Shown: piece by piece, positions 36,488 through 49,500 of the stretch
How the letters are laid out: the number at the start of each line of letters is the position of its first letter
Numbering within the stretch: position 1 is the stretch's first letter
Origin: Bradysia coprophila
Lineage: Eukaryota > Arthropoda > Insecta > Diptera > Sciaridae
Assembly (NCBI RefSeq): GCF_014529535.1
Contig: NW_023503374.1
Span: forward strand, 2,108,001 to 2,172,000
Length of the DNA: 64,000 bases
Direction of reading: 5' to 3'
Made by a program: the position numbers and the translations under genes
Notes under the pieces: generated by a model
Database searches by the model: none
Seen by the model: the letters and a program-made list of their open reading frames with translations, nothing else
Told to the model about the DNA's origin: nothing

Positions 36488-38540
36488 AACTTTTATCAAT
36501 CACATTTTATTTGTGACACAGACGGACGGACGGACAGATGAAGTGCCCACAATAGGTCTTTTTTTCCTATGGAAAAAAGACCTAAAAACACGTTTTCCGA
36601 GCTGCACGCGCAGACGTGTTTTTAGAGGTCTCCAGGGCGAACACGAACGGCACGAAAGAAAAAAGTTGTTCTACAAATTACTCAGGAAAGTCCAATGAGC
36701 CATAGCTGTGTATATTTCTCAAACCGTACTTAACACCCTTGAATTATAATATAATTATTATATTTTCATATAAACTTTCGCTAATTCACTTATAAAATAG
36801 AAAGTCTTTTTATGCACTAAGTGTACTGCACTTACATTCTTTGGACTTTCGAGTACGGAGACTTCCCCCTACTTTTTTCGTTTCTTAACGTTTCTGTTAA
36901 GGTTTTAAAGGTTTTTGTTTGTTTAAAAAAAGCGATGAAATCCCAGGGGCGCTGGAAGTGAAAGGCGCATCGGGCTTCGCCCGATCGCCCAGTATGGCCA
37001 GCCGCGCCTGGCTAGCTTGCTAATTCAAGAAATGTAACCATACTTCCAAAAGAAGTGATATCAGTCCAAAAACTGTTAGTGAAGGTGATGCAAGGCAATC
37101 TCAATCAAGAACGCTCAGCAGTTGTAGATCGTTCCATTTTTTAAAAAATCAAATCGTTCTCTCTGAACGAAATTATTCGAGTCTCAAATTTACACTTCAA
37201 AATATTCATCGTGTCACCCATACCCATGCATGTTTATTGTCATTAAAAAGCTCAGACCAGCATAGGCCAGGGAAAACAGTTTATTGATGTTTTAGTTGTG
37301 TTTGGGAAGCAGGTGAACCGATAAAAATTCACCGAAGTAGTCCAATCTTTCCCATTTTTTCAGCTGCTCATATCTCAGTGTGGATGAATTTAATGTTTTC
37401 GGTTTTCGATCACCTACCACTTGCCAGACAAGCTTCGAAAATATTTTTTTAAAAGCAGTTCTTGCTTCTAGGGGACGAGCACCTTTCTAGGCTGCAAAAT
37501 GCGTCCGATCCTATTTTCCAAAAGAATGCCTCAATGGAACTTAAGAATTTTTTATTGGACGACCTTTCGAAGCCTATCCGATATCTGAAAGTACACCACG
37601 AGCCAAAAAGAAAGAAAGAAAAGCTGCACACGTGTCCTTAGGTAGTCAATAAATATTTTTATTTCAAAGTTTGATTAAATTGTTTTTTTTTTACACTTGT
37701 TACGTTGTGTTGTAGTTCCAGTTTCATTTCAAAAGCAAAATAAAATCTCGCGCCCTATTTTTTACATTTATCATGAAATTTACATTAATTCACGGAATGT
37801 GAGCAGAGCACGTCGTGTTATGCGGCGGCTTATAAGTAGAAATGCAAATCAAATATATCGGGCATACACATAACTGTGTCGCTCTCGCACACGTTTGAAC
37901 ACTTTTAAAAGAATCAGTTTAAAGAAGCAACGTTCGCCCCTTTGATATTTTTGCTTAATGGATTAATGTTTGATTTCCACTTACCGAAAAAGTGCTCCGT
38001 GTAAGAGACAAAATAGATTTTTTTTAATTTTAGCTCTTTTGACAGCTCTCTCTCTCTCTCTCTCACGGTGTACTTTTTGTTGAGTGGAAACCATACTTAA
38101 CACATTGAATGTTCCAGTAGTTTACACTAAAATAGTTCGACGAACAAAATGCCGTGCGTCAACCGTTTCGGTATGCAACGTCAATGCTTTCATATCCCGC
38201 CAGTAAGCTTATTGGTTTTGGTATAAAATTGTTAAGCAAATTGAGCAGAACTATGGCGATAGAAGGAGAAGAAGATGAAAACTTAACTTAATCATGAACA
38301 ATGGAACATATGTCTACGAGTGTTTTGAATGACGAATGGATGCATTTAGGTCTAACGGTCTGTCTCTTCCAGTGCAATAAATAAATTAACAAAAATTTGA
38401 TAAATCTTTAAAAACAAACAAAACAAAAAAAAAACGAAAATTCAAATTCCCCGAGAGAAACTCAGACTCTAACTTCATCAGTTGACATTGCCTTAAATCA
38501 AATGGGTACCAGTACAGCATTCGTCCATCTCGTCGTCGCC
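36488..38540. other. intergenic, downstream of HID1
   Basis: Contains an inverted block at 36593-36625 (AACACG...CGTGTTTTT), a GGCGCATCGGGCTTCGCCCGATCGCCC hairpin-like stretch near 36964-36990 that echoes 31480, and a CT microsatellite at 38046-38064. No gene recognised. Confidence 0.4.
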
Positions 38541-41500
38541 TTAAACCCGTTGTATTTCAAACAATTTGACCTCTGTGTCGTACCAAATAGCCGGATCAAC
38601 GTTTCTGTGACGAAAAAAAGGAAATTCCAAACTTTATCACTCAACTGTGCCTCTGACTCATTCAACAAACCTCAAGTATATCACTCCCCACATATAAGTA
38701 CGAAACCATGCTGTCGTTCCGCTGTTCGCTTGATACTTTCGAATCAGAATCGGATGAGGAACCGGTAACAGGCCGACCAGAGTGCCATGCTGCAAAAATT
38801 TCAAAATTTCCGACTCGTCCGTCAGGCCTCTGAAAGATGAAATTGGGAGACAAATTGTATTTTCGCAGAGCACGGCAACAACGCTTAGCGGTTACACACT
38901 TGTCGATGCAAATCTTTTCCACTTGTGGTACTAGGACTTGAAGTAGTCTCATTATGGTTTGCAGTGGTAACTTGACGCGCCACGATGACACCCATTCCGG
39001 CGATGGATTCCACATTGGCGATGATACTGGTAAATTGGCCGGAGTGACCCGTATGCTACCGCGCTGAAATGATAAACAGAATGAGTTTGAATGACACATC
39101 AGCATGATAAGAGAACATACCTGCGCAACGGATCGTTTGAATGAAGATGGTTCCTGCAGTGAGTTTTTCGATGGCTATAACATACAAAGAGAAAGAAAGT
39201 CAAATCGTCGGTCTTGTCAAACCAACCACAGATTGATTACCGATTCAGCAGCTTTCAATGTTCTCTCGTCGGAATCTTGTATCAATTCAGTTTCGTCAAC
39301 CGGTGCAAATTCTGCAAATTCTGGCTGACTACTCGGGTGCGCTGACTCACTTTCCGTCATCAAACCGAGATCTAAACAGGACAGAAAAATGAATCAGAGC
39401 CGCCTGTAAATCCCCATCTGTTCATTCGAATCCTACCAGGTGTGTCCAACAACGAAACTTTTAAAGTTCCCGGTTCTGCCGGTTGAGCCGGTGTCGAACC
39501 TTCCATGGAATTTTCAATGATTTCGCTTTTCGTATCGCCATCCGACGATTCTGCTTCGCCTTCCGGTGACGGAGTTCTTTCTAGTCGTTCTTCGGGTGGT
39601 GGCGCAACGATATGACTTTGAGTGCGTATTCCTTTGCGACTGTTCAAACACTTTGAGATGCCGTGGTAGTCGGATGGAAGATTGGCTAGCGCATGGAAAA
39701 CGTGCCGTTTTCGAATGATGGTGTAGACTAAGTTCGAATTTCCTGAGGAGAAGAACTAGTTGAAATGAATCTGGCACCTCATTCATGTCATTCCCTTACC
39801 GTCGAATTGATATTGGATGATGTTGTTGAAGATTTCCAGCAAGAAGAATACCAAATGGTGATTTGACGGGGCAGAGAACAGAAACCAGGGAGTGCTAAAC
39901 GCTTCCAGTAAATGCAGTAGTTTAATCGCCGCCACCATCGACAATGTCTTGAGGTACGGTGATACTGAAAAAACGACCAAAATCAGTTTTCGCCGAGTAG
40001 AAAGACTCCGTCGAGCATTTACCGTTGACTAAAATTGTAAGCAGACAATCGAACAACGGCTGGAGACGCTGATGACCAGTCGCAATGATTTTATGAAATA
40101 CCGTGACCAATAAGTCGGCATGCGAACCAGTGAAAACGGGAATGTCCATGGGAACCGTTGCAGTGTACGGCTTGTTCAAACGCACTCCAAAGTTTCGTTC
40201 ACCGGACAGCAGCAGCAGTATGAAAACTCCGATATGCATTAGGCCAACGCGAGCTGAAAGTGAAAGGAATTTTAAGCCTCAACTGGCCACACAACCAACT
40301 GCATCAAGTACATACATTGATCGGCTCTGGAATCGTTCAGATGATACAAAATAGGAACTAGAATGTCCAGAACGTCGCTGCTCTTCAGCACGTAGTACAA
40401 GAACTTTTTGTTGTAATCGCAAATCTTCCAGAAGAACACCAGCAATTCCTGATGGCAGTGCAGGCGTTTCGTCGAATTAGGCAAATAGCTCTGCACCAAT
40501 GGATTGTTCAACAATCGCGTGATTCCCTTGAGAATAAACTGGAAATCTTCGTCCCGATGAACGCGCGACAAGTAATTGATGAACAGATTGTCGCCGACAC
40601 TCGCTTCCTCGAATGTAGCCGAGGTAGGACTGTGCACCGTCATGTCGTGATCCAATGTGACGATCAATATCTGCAGACAAACTTCGACCAGGGGTTCCAT
40701 CGTATCGGTGAAAATGATGTGATTGTACGGCAAGCCCAGTCCAACGGGATCGTATGCACTGACGGTGTTCAGAAGTGACGTGAACAGTGGTAACGCATGC
40801 CGATTCTCGGCGCTTGTAAAGTGAACGATCCATTTGTTTGCTTCCTCACTCTGAGTGGGTGATCGGTACATCGTTTCCGAGAAGCAGGTCAGCAACAGTT
40901 TCAACAGTTCCGTACGCCGCTGCTCTAAGATAGCATTTTTGGGTGGTGATTGGGCGAATCCGACTCCAGCTTCCCATATGTATTCACAGCTGTCAATGTT
41001 TGCCAGCTCTTCAGCTTTATCGGGACCGGAACGTCTCGTTGCGACGACGGTAAAGTCAGGACAAAACAGCAAATCCTGAAGAGAAATGGAAAGTTAAAGT
41101 GAACGAGATAGAGGTCGTTGAATCACTTACACAAATAGCATTCAGCAAGCTATGGGCCAACGGTGTCGTAGAATCATCATTTTCCACTCCAGATGGCAAT
41201 GACGACCAGAAGAAATTCTTCCATTCAGCATCCTCGAGAATATAAGGCAGGATTCTTGATAGTAATCGTACGCAATTTAAGGCTGTAAAATCAGAAAACC
41301 GTTACAACAACCGCCCACCCATATCAACTGACAACATTTATCAATATTACTTACCAGCTTGTTGCTCAGTCTGGGTTCGACAGGATGAGTCTGAAACGAT
41401 TATGTTCAATGTGAAAGAAGACCACTCAGACATTACGGTTCACGCGGTCGTAGTTACACTTACCGACGCAACGCACTAATCTCTCTGTGGCTTTGTAACA

Positions 41501-41926
41501 CAGAGTCGCTAAATTGGCTGGATTATTTTCACGCAACGTTCTTATCTCACTGGCAGGTATAAGTGCAAACACATCCTGAACGGTTGTAGAGTGATCGGTC
41601 CAAAATTGTTCCCAAAACTGGTCATCGCTGGCTTCGATTTGCTATTGCAGTAAATGAACACAAATTCAATTCAATTCAATCAAAATTGACCATTCCATCT
41701 TATCGCCGTAAAAGTAACACGAAAGACTCTTATCTCAACACACAAAAAAAGTGCCACACCGATACACATACACAAGGGGACTAGGAAAATTGATTTTCAT
41801 GTAGGTGTTTTGTTTTGTGGAAGTTTTGATATTTTTTTTTCCTAAAAGCAATATGTTCACCTGATTCTTGGTTCCCAGTTGAATGACGGTTTTCCGGAAA
41901 TTTAGCTTTGTGTCAGTGTTACCCAT
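38541..41926 (-). CDS. HID1: HID1 domain-containing protein (complete, 13 exons)
   Basis: HID1 is a peripheral Golgi protein needed for sorting into dense-core vesicles and neuropeptide release. Exons, in transcript order: 41861-41926, 41464-41641, 41355-41390, 41131-41282, 40316-41075, 40023-40253, 39800-39964, 39437-39742, 39241-39371, 39121-39174, 38898-39063, 38671-38827, 38541-38604. Together they make 2466 bp, 821 residues, close to the human protein (788). The start MGNTDTKLNFRK keeps the N-myristoylation glycine. Conserved blocks seen include IDSCEYIWEAGVGF, ENRHALPLFTSLLNTV, AYDPVG, DIPVFTGSHADLL, HLLEAFSTPWFLFSA, LPLQTIMRLLQVLVPQVEKI and the C-terminal VKLFEIQRV. The acidic, Ser-rich insert between them (about exon 8-10) is variable in the family. 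All introns are short and GT-AG. Only the exact splice point of intron 11 (before LTDESEIL) is uncertain. Confidence 0.95.
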
Positions 41927-42182
41927 TGTTTCGAATGTCTTCGACGTTGATATCAATTGAGTTTCCTTTTAGTTTTTCATTAAAACAAATTTTAAGTTAG
42001 TTTTTACACTCTACTTGTACAATGTACACTCTATACGCGTAAAAAGTGACATAGGTATTTCATCGAAATGTCATATCATCGCAAATGCTGCCAATGTAAC
42101 GGTCATAATAGCAGCAGACATTCGGAGGTTGTTCAGTACCGGTAGAAATGTTTGAATTTTTCGCAGAACTTTTTTGGTTTGT

Positions 42183-43074
42183 AGCCCCGTACGAAGTACA
42201 AAGGGGTTACGATGCTGTGTGTGATGGAATTCGAAGCAGACGGTAAGGGCAAAGTGTTTGCCTATGTTCACAGATTACGAATCCGCAATAAACATTTTGT
42301 CTGTCCGTCTGTCAGTCTGTCGGTCACGTCGACATCTTGAGTATTTTTTTTTCCTGAAAGGTAGTCGAAATAGTGAGGCTAAGTTCGAAGATGGGCATAT
42401 TCGGGTCGGCCCTTCGTGAATTAGAGCCGCCAAAGTGTTTTAAGGTCCTTTGGGGATATTTACGGCAAAAAATGATGAAAATGTAAATGAAACGGCAAAA
42501 GACAATTAATTGTCGATACCGATCCAGGAAAAAAAAGTTTTTTTTTTTTTTTAAATCGGTTGAGTGGACCGTGAGTTAGGGCGCTAGAAGTGAAAGGTTA
42601 CTCGTCCCTAAGTGTATTTTGCATATAAATCGAGTAAATCTCATCCAATTTTGCTAGTTTTTGTCTTAAATGGAAGGTAATTGAATACCGAATAGTATGT
42701 GGTGAGAAAAATGTTAGAAATTTGGGTCCTTGGACTAAGGCCGCTACTCGGCCCTAAAAGTGTATTTTGCATATAACTCGAGTAAATTTCCTCAGTTTTT
42801 CCTAATTTTAGTTTCAGTTAGAAGATAAGAGAACAACAAATAGAATGTTGTTGAAAATTTTTTTAAATTAGGGTCCTTGGACGAAGGGCACTACAAGAAT
42901 GACCCTATGTGTATTTTTTAATCGAAGGTCGAATAGAATGTTGTTGAAAAAATTGTTAAATTTGGGTCCTTGGACTAAGGCCGATATGTGTAGTGTTTGT
43001 ACTCAATAAATTAAAATTTTAGGGCTATTTGAAATCTATGTTACATTTGAAAGGAACATCGTACGGGGCTTCAT
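42183..43074. mobile_element. 0.9-kb element with AGCCCCGTACGA ends
   Basis: Begins GTAGCCCCGTACGAAGT and ends ATCGTACGGGGCTTC, inverted matches. Inside, a block containing GTGTATTTTGCATATAA.TCGAGTAAAT and TTGGGTCCTTGGAC.AAGG is repeated about three times in tandem with drift. No protein-coding capacity. Confidence 0.65.
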
Positions 43075-43312
43075 AATTGCGCTATGCGCAATTTCTAAGA
43101 CATATCATAATAATTTTACTTTACCTACATTTACGGGCGCAATGGGCTTACGGTCAAAGTAGGGCGACAGACGCTTTAGGGTCACGTACGCAATAGATAT
43201 ATGGGTTCATACGGGGGTGATGATGTGGTGATTTTTTTTGCATGTGAAATCATCATTTTAGTTCACTTTACTTTAAATAACACTTTTATTGAAAATAAAT
43301 ATTGAATAGCCA

Positions 43313-44556
43313 CAAAAAACATAGCTAACGCCGACCCGTACGAAACACCTGTTCGTATCAAAAGCCTTTAATGTAAAACTCTTCATTTCTCTTACTTCAA
43401 TCTCTTCTCTGATGAAAAGCTATTCGCCCTTTAAAATCACTTACATTATCTTTCTTTGCCTTGTTATCATATACAAATAAATTGCCGGAGGCAATATAGA
43501 CAGCCCCGTACGAAGTCAACTTTCATAAATTCCTATTTAAACAGCTATATACCGCTATATTTACCTATATTTTCCTATAAATAAACATTTCACAGATGAA
43601 TATGCTATTATATAGCTCTATATGCCTGTATATAGCTCAATATAGGTGAATATAGATATATATATAGATGTCCATATATGGAATGCCTGAAACACCACAC
43701 ACACATAACAAATTATTTCCATGTTAACAGAAACTCTCTAAGTACCATTTTCCCCAAGATATATCACTTTTATTAAAATCCAATATGGCCACCGGCAGCC
43801 ATTTTGTTAGGAGACCGGAAATTTTACCGACGCTTTACATTCGTTAATACCTTTCTAACAAAAAAAAAATCATGAAATTTACTCGAGATATTGACAAAAT
43901 ACTCCACGTTCACTGTACGGCCAAGTAGCCAGATAAGAGCTCACTCCAAGAGACCTAGCTCACGCTCCGGTGAACATAATTTCATAAACTTTTTTCCCTG
44001 ATTGGTACGGTCAATACGGACACCTACCTAATAAAGCGAAAACAGACGAAATATGTTCAAATTTGGCCGACCTACAAGCAAAAACTGCTTGCCGTCCTGT
44101 GCCTGGTTCACACCAAGGGGTCTAACTCACGAGTCGGTCATCCGATTTCCATAACCTTTTTTTTGTCGATCGGTATTGCAAAAACCTTTCATTTGACGTA
44201 TCACTGACAAGTGTAGTGCTTAAATGTTTGGAGATATCGTCGAAAAACACTTAGACACTTATTGGGCCCCAGCTCCGGAGAGGTCGATCCGAAATCACCC
44301 ATCTTCGAATTTAGCCTGTCTTTTGATAATACCAAAGGGGAAAAAAAGAATTTTAGAAATCGGATGTGTTTTACTCAAGTTAGAGAACGGACAGACAGAC
44401 AGACAGACGGACAGACAGACAGACGGACATTTTTTTTCACTGATTTGGCATCTCTAGACAACCACAATAGGTTTCCCCTTACTCAGGGAGTCCAATTCGA
44501 CGTGTTACAAACGTATGCGTAAACCTATAAGACCCCAGTAATTCGTACGGGTCTAA
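43313..44556. mobile_element. 1.24-kb repeat element with GACCCGTACGAA ends, copy 1
   Basis: GACCCGTACGAA at 43333 and TTCGTACGGGTC at 44542 are perfect inverted repeats. The interior has TATA-rich ATAGCTCTATATG blocks, CCAATATGGCC.CCGGCAGCCATTTTGTTAGGA, and a GACAGACAGACGG microsatellite. A second copy at 46640-47873 matches along the full length, showing that the flanking ACATAGCTAACGCC is part of the element. The short frames across it are not genes. Confidence 0.8.
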
Positions 44557-46195
44557 AAAAAGTCCGAAAATGCTTCATATACCACTTTTATATAGAAAAT
44601 AGTCCAAATAGATTGAAATTTGGGTTCCAAGAGTATAATAACAACGTGAATACATCGAAAAATTCTTTATTTTAGTTGATCTCACTCTTGTCAGCAATAA
44701 ATAATGAATAGCCGCACAAAAAACCTCATGAAAGCGAAAAACAAACGAAAGAAAGGGATAAAATTTCGTCGACTTGGGGTGGACTTCCGCTAAAGTCGCT
44801 CCAACCCTTTGCAGTGAAACTTATCCAAGGATGTTTGTACATGTTATGGTACTACAGAGGCTAGGCTCTCTCACCATACATACCATGTCTCGGGCTTATG
44901 TCACTGCAGCCGGTTAGGGACTTGGGAAAATCACCTATTTTTTCACCTAAAATGATTGATATCACCAACAGGTCAACATGGACCTGGTGGTGTGTATACT
45001 CAAAATGTGAGTCTGTTCAAGGCCTACAAGGCTAGCTAAAAAAGTTTTTTTTTCCCCAAAATGGTTTTACTCGACTAATCGCTAGAAAACGATTTTGGGC
45101 CCCTTTTGGCAGACCCTTACTTCATGACCTCGAGCGTCGACAACAAAATATATGACACCAAACGTAGTACCACGTTTTACAAGCAACAGTTCAACGAATC
45201 GAATGAGCTACAAGTCAATAATATCCGTGGCCCCTTGTCCCAAAGTTGTTCGAAGATTTCGCGATATCACTCTTAAAGCAACATACACATGTGAATCCTC
45301 CTTAACGTTCCTGAAAACATAGAGCATTTCATTTCATAAGTTTTCGATAACGCTGACATACAATGTTGTTCTTCATAGAACAAGCGAAATATTATGTGGA
45401 TGAATGAAAATGTACCAAAAATAGCATGAGCGGAGCGAGTGAAAAAAAAAATTGACTAGTAAATGTCTAGACGTTTGAATTCTGCTCTTTTGAAAGGAAG
45501 CGAGTACAGAGGGAAAAAGTTTATTGACTAAAGCTAAAGTATGGCAAGTTAGAAAGACTCGCGTGAGAAAGATTTTAAATTTCGACCGGACCTACGGCTT
45601 GAATTACGACATTTCCGAAGTGAAGAAAATCGATTCACGATGTTTTGAAGTCTGAAATTCCGAGCGAAGCGAGCTATAATTTGACGTTTGATCACTATTA
45701 CAAGACAAGACAAGGCTTTTCCTATTTTCCTATAAAAGATCTCGATTCGTTTCCCGATACATACTCACCTGTTATCATCGAGTCACTTTAATTCCTCATT
45801 TCTATTCGTTGTTACGATTTTCTAGGTTTTCAATCAATTCTCGATTACATGGACCGATTTTCCGTTTTTTGATAATTTTCTGACTTTAGTCGGTTTACAG
45901 CCATTTCCCGACTTCCAGTCATTTTCCGATTTAGAGGATTTTTATTGTGTTCGGAAGATATCTGAATTCCATTTTAGAAATAACTTCATGAACATCAATT
46001 GGTATATGCCAGCGCTAAGGACCACGGTCTAATCGATACCTATGAAAATGCGCCATCTCCAAAAATAAAAGATCCAAAATTTTCCGGAAACAATGCCCGA
46101 AATTACTACGACCCAAAATTTTGTTGAACGACTGAAGAATGAACAGCATGTGAATTACGAAAAATCACAACAAACGTCCGGTTCTATAATTACGT
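44557..46195. other. intergenic repeat-rich DNA
   Basis: A fragment near 44690-44735 (AATAAATAATGAATAGCC, ACAAAAAACC) echoes 43283-43312. Otherwise I recognise no gene. Confidence 0.4.
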
Positions 46196-46201
46196 TTTAT
46201 T
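46196..46201 (-). terminator. candidate polyadenylation signal for OPA1
   Basis: AATAAA on the minus strand, about 310 bp after the OPA1 stop codon. Confidence 0.35.
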
Positions 46202-46509
46202 TAAACAAAATTCCATTTTGATTGTAATGACAAAGACTAAATTTTCGATTTTAAAATGCACAGTCCTGTGAAATGACTTAAGGGAAATGAAAATTAATTT
46301 AATTTTTGTTTTTAAATAACATTCTGGCACTGCATCAAAATCAAAACCTAATAATGCCATACGACAATTAAAAACTGAATTGAACAACTTCGTTTCTCGC
46401 TCACTTTGAATTCAATTAAAATTAGATTTTCCTCACACTTTGTAAGCAACAACAACAAAAAAGAAATTATTTTTTTACAATAAAAGCATTCCAGTATCCA
46501 GAGCCGATT

Positions 46510-49500
46510 TTACTTCTCCTGATTCAGAGCATTAATGAATTCTTCCAGCTTCTCCTGAATCTGACGAACTCGAACTGTTTTGAAGAAGAAGAAAAAAAAA
46601 ACAAAATTTTCCTGTTAGCTCAGTCTCAGTTAAAACCACTAAAAAAACATAGCTAACGCCGACCCGTACGAAACACCTATTCGTATCAAAAGCCTTTAAT
46701 GTGAAACTCTTCATTTCTCTTACTTCATTTTCTTCTCTGCTGAAAAACTATTCTTCCTTTTAAATCACTTACATTATCCACTCTTTGCCTTGTTATCATA
46801 TACAATTAAATTGCCGGAGGCAATATAGACAGCCCCGTACGAAGTCAAATTTCATAAATTCCTATTTAAACAGCTATATACCGCTATATTTTCCTATATT
46901 TTCCTATAAATAAACATTTCACAGATGAACATGCTATTATATAGCTCTATATGCCTGTATATAGCTCAATATAGGTGAATATAGATATATATAGATGTCC
47001 CTCACACTGAAACCCCTCACACTTAACACATTATTTCCATGTTAACAGAAACTCTCTAAGCATCATTTTTTCCACTTTATATCACTTTTAATAAAATCCA
47101 ATATGGCCGCCGGCAGCCATTTTGTTAGGAAACCGAAAATAGTACCGACGCTTTACATTTGTTAATACCTTTCAAACAAAAAAAAAATTCATGAAATTCG
47201 GTCAAAATTTACTCGAGATATTGACAAAATACTCCACGTTCACTGTACGGCCGAGTAGCCAGATAAGAGCTCACTCCAAGAGACCTAGCTCACGCTCCGG
47301 AGAACATAATTTCATAAACTTTTTTTTCCCTGATTGGTACGGTCAATACCTATCTAATAAAGCTAAATCAAACGAAATATGTTCAAATTTGGCCGACCTA
47401 CAAGCAAAAACTGCTTGCCGCCCTGTGCCTGTTCCACACCAAGGGGTCTAACTCACGAGTCGGTCATCCGATTTCCATAAACTTTTTTTTTGTCGATCGG
47501 TATTGTAAATACCTTTTATTTAACGTATCACTTACAAGTTTAACGTTTAAATGTCCGGAGATATCTTCGAAAAACCGTAAAGCACTTATTGGGCCACAGC
47601 TCGGGAGGGGTCGATCCAAAATCACTCATCTTCGAACTTAGCCTGTCTTTTGACATTACCAAACGGGAAAAAAAAGAATTTTCAAAATCGGATGCGTTTT
47701 ACTCAAAATATCGTGCAGACAGACAGACGGACAGACAGACGGACATTTTTTTTTCGCGGATTTGGCATCTCTAGACAACCACAATAGGTTTCCCCTTACT
47801 CAGGGAGTCCAATTCGACGTGTTACAAACGTATGCGTAAACCTATAAGACCCCATTACTTCGTACGGGTCTAAACAACCGCAGAAACTTACTCAGTTCCT
47901 CAGCTAATGTAACCCGTTTGCCAACCAACAATTGAACTTTCTTATCTTCATCGTCACTGAATTCGTCCAGCACAGCTTTGATCTCCTTGTCCAAGCGTCG
48001 TGCTTCACGATTGATAATTTGTTGCCGTAACGCGTTTGCGGTCACCTTGATAACTTGTTGTATGCGCCAGAACAGAACAATGTCACTGCAGTTTATCTGG
48101 AAATTTTGTCAGTTCGTTAAGAGTAATGACAACATTTGATAGAATGAATAGGATGATCTTACCACATTTTCGCTACCTTGTGAGTAGAGGTAATAAGCTT
48201 TACGACAATCATAAGCTCGTAGGAGAGATTGTTTGAGAAAGTGTCTGAAAGAAAGAAAAAAAATGAAAAATTTGTTGGATGTGGATACGAGTGGAGTCGT
48301 TTTCTTTCGAGGTGCACCTACCTTCTATAGATAGGATACCACGTTTCACGAATATAATCCGTTTCCACTTCTACATTGGAACGTTGCAGATTTTTCCGAA
48401 CTGTTGTCAATTCATCGTAACTGAGAACCGGCGAATGTTTCTGAAACCGAACAAACCCATAAAATTCCACAATAAAGCAAAAAGTGGCCGAAACACCAAC
48501 CGTATCACTCTGAATGATTTTATCCAATTCCGATTTTACCCAACTCCGTTTACTTTGATCTTCCGTTGAACTTGTCCAACGCAACCACTTCTGTGTCGTC
48601 GACGGTCCCAACATTTCCGTCAGCGTTTGTTCGGTGTGCGCTAATTTATCCTTGACGGATGATTCGAAAAACTTGACCGCCTGATCCCATTCCTGTTTGT
48701 CGTGCACGGAACGATCTTCCAACGTGTTCAGCTGAATTACTCTTAACATATCGATGGCCTGTCAAGAAACAGATGTGATTATTCGAGGCCATAAAGCAAG
48801 TGCAACAAAAAAATTAGTCACCTTGTCCTCCCAGGTGTGTCGCTTCACCGATTCATCAACCACGCATGCTTTTAGATTATCAAAAATTCCGTCATGGTCG
48901 GGAAGTTTTTTGGCTTTCTGTATGAGTTCGTTGAATTCGGCCTGCAGTGCTTCCCATCCGGATTCCACCGATTTTGCCGGTAATGCTTGTTCGGCCCATT
49001 GTCTCAGTTTGATGTCGACCATTGTGTTGAATGAATCTGGCCGAGCGAAAATGTAATTAATTAGTAAACTCAGTGTTCGCATGTCCAGTCAACCCCAACC
49101 AAATTTGTGTGACGCAATTTGCTTCAGCTGTCCACTCGTACAACTGTACTGTATTATAACGTGTCTATATGGTTTTACCCCTACCACCCGCACATATTAC
49201 TATTAGACTCGTATAGGGCAGTGAAGCTGTATGAGTGGACCAGCTGCGTCACAAATTTGATCAGAATTGACTGTACAATCATCGTTGAAAGAATCAAGAA
49301 AACGTTCTACGCTAAGAAATAGATTAAAAGGAGAAAGTTCAAATTACTTTCAGAACCTGACTGAGCGGCCGGTAGATAAATATTCTCAAACACGTAATTG
49401 GACAGCTTTTCCCACAACTTGTCCGTCAGCAAATCTTCCCATTTTTTGGCCGACGTTTGTGACAGGTTTACCACTTCGTCTAGGATTTCGCCCTTGGCCT

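Noticed and set aside
38658-38873. HID1 exon 12 frame as an independent small gene
   Set aside because: It is the C-terminal HID1 exon read without splicing.
39104-41079. Plus-strand frames across HID1
   Set aside because: All are opposite-strand shadows of the HID1 exons; the same applies to plus-strand frames across OPA1.
44224-44522. Overlapping frames rich in Thr-Asp-Arg-Gln
   Set aside because: Driven by a GACAGACAGACGG microsatellite inside the GACCCGTACGAA element; the frame at 47589-47774 is the same case.
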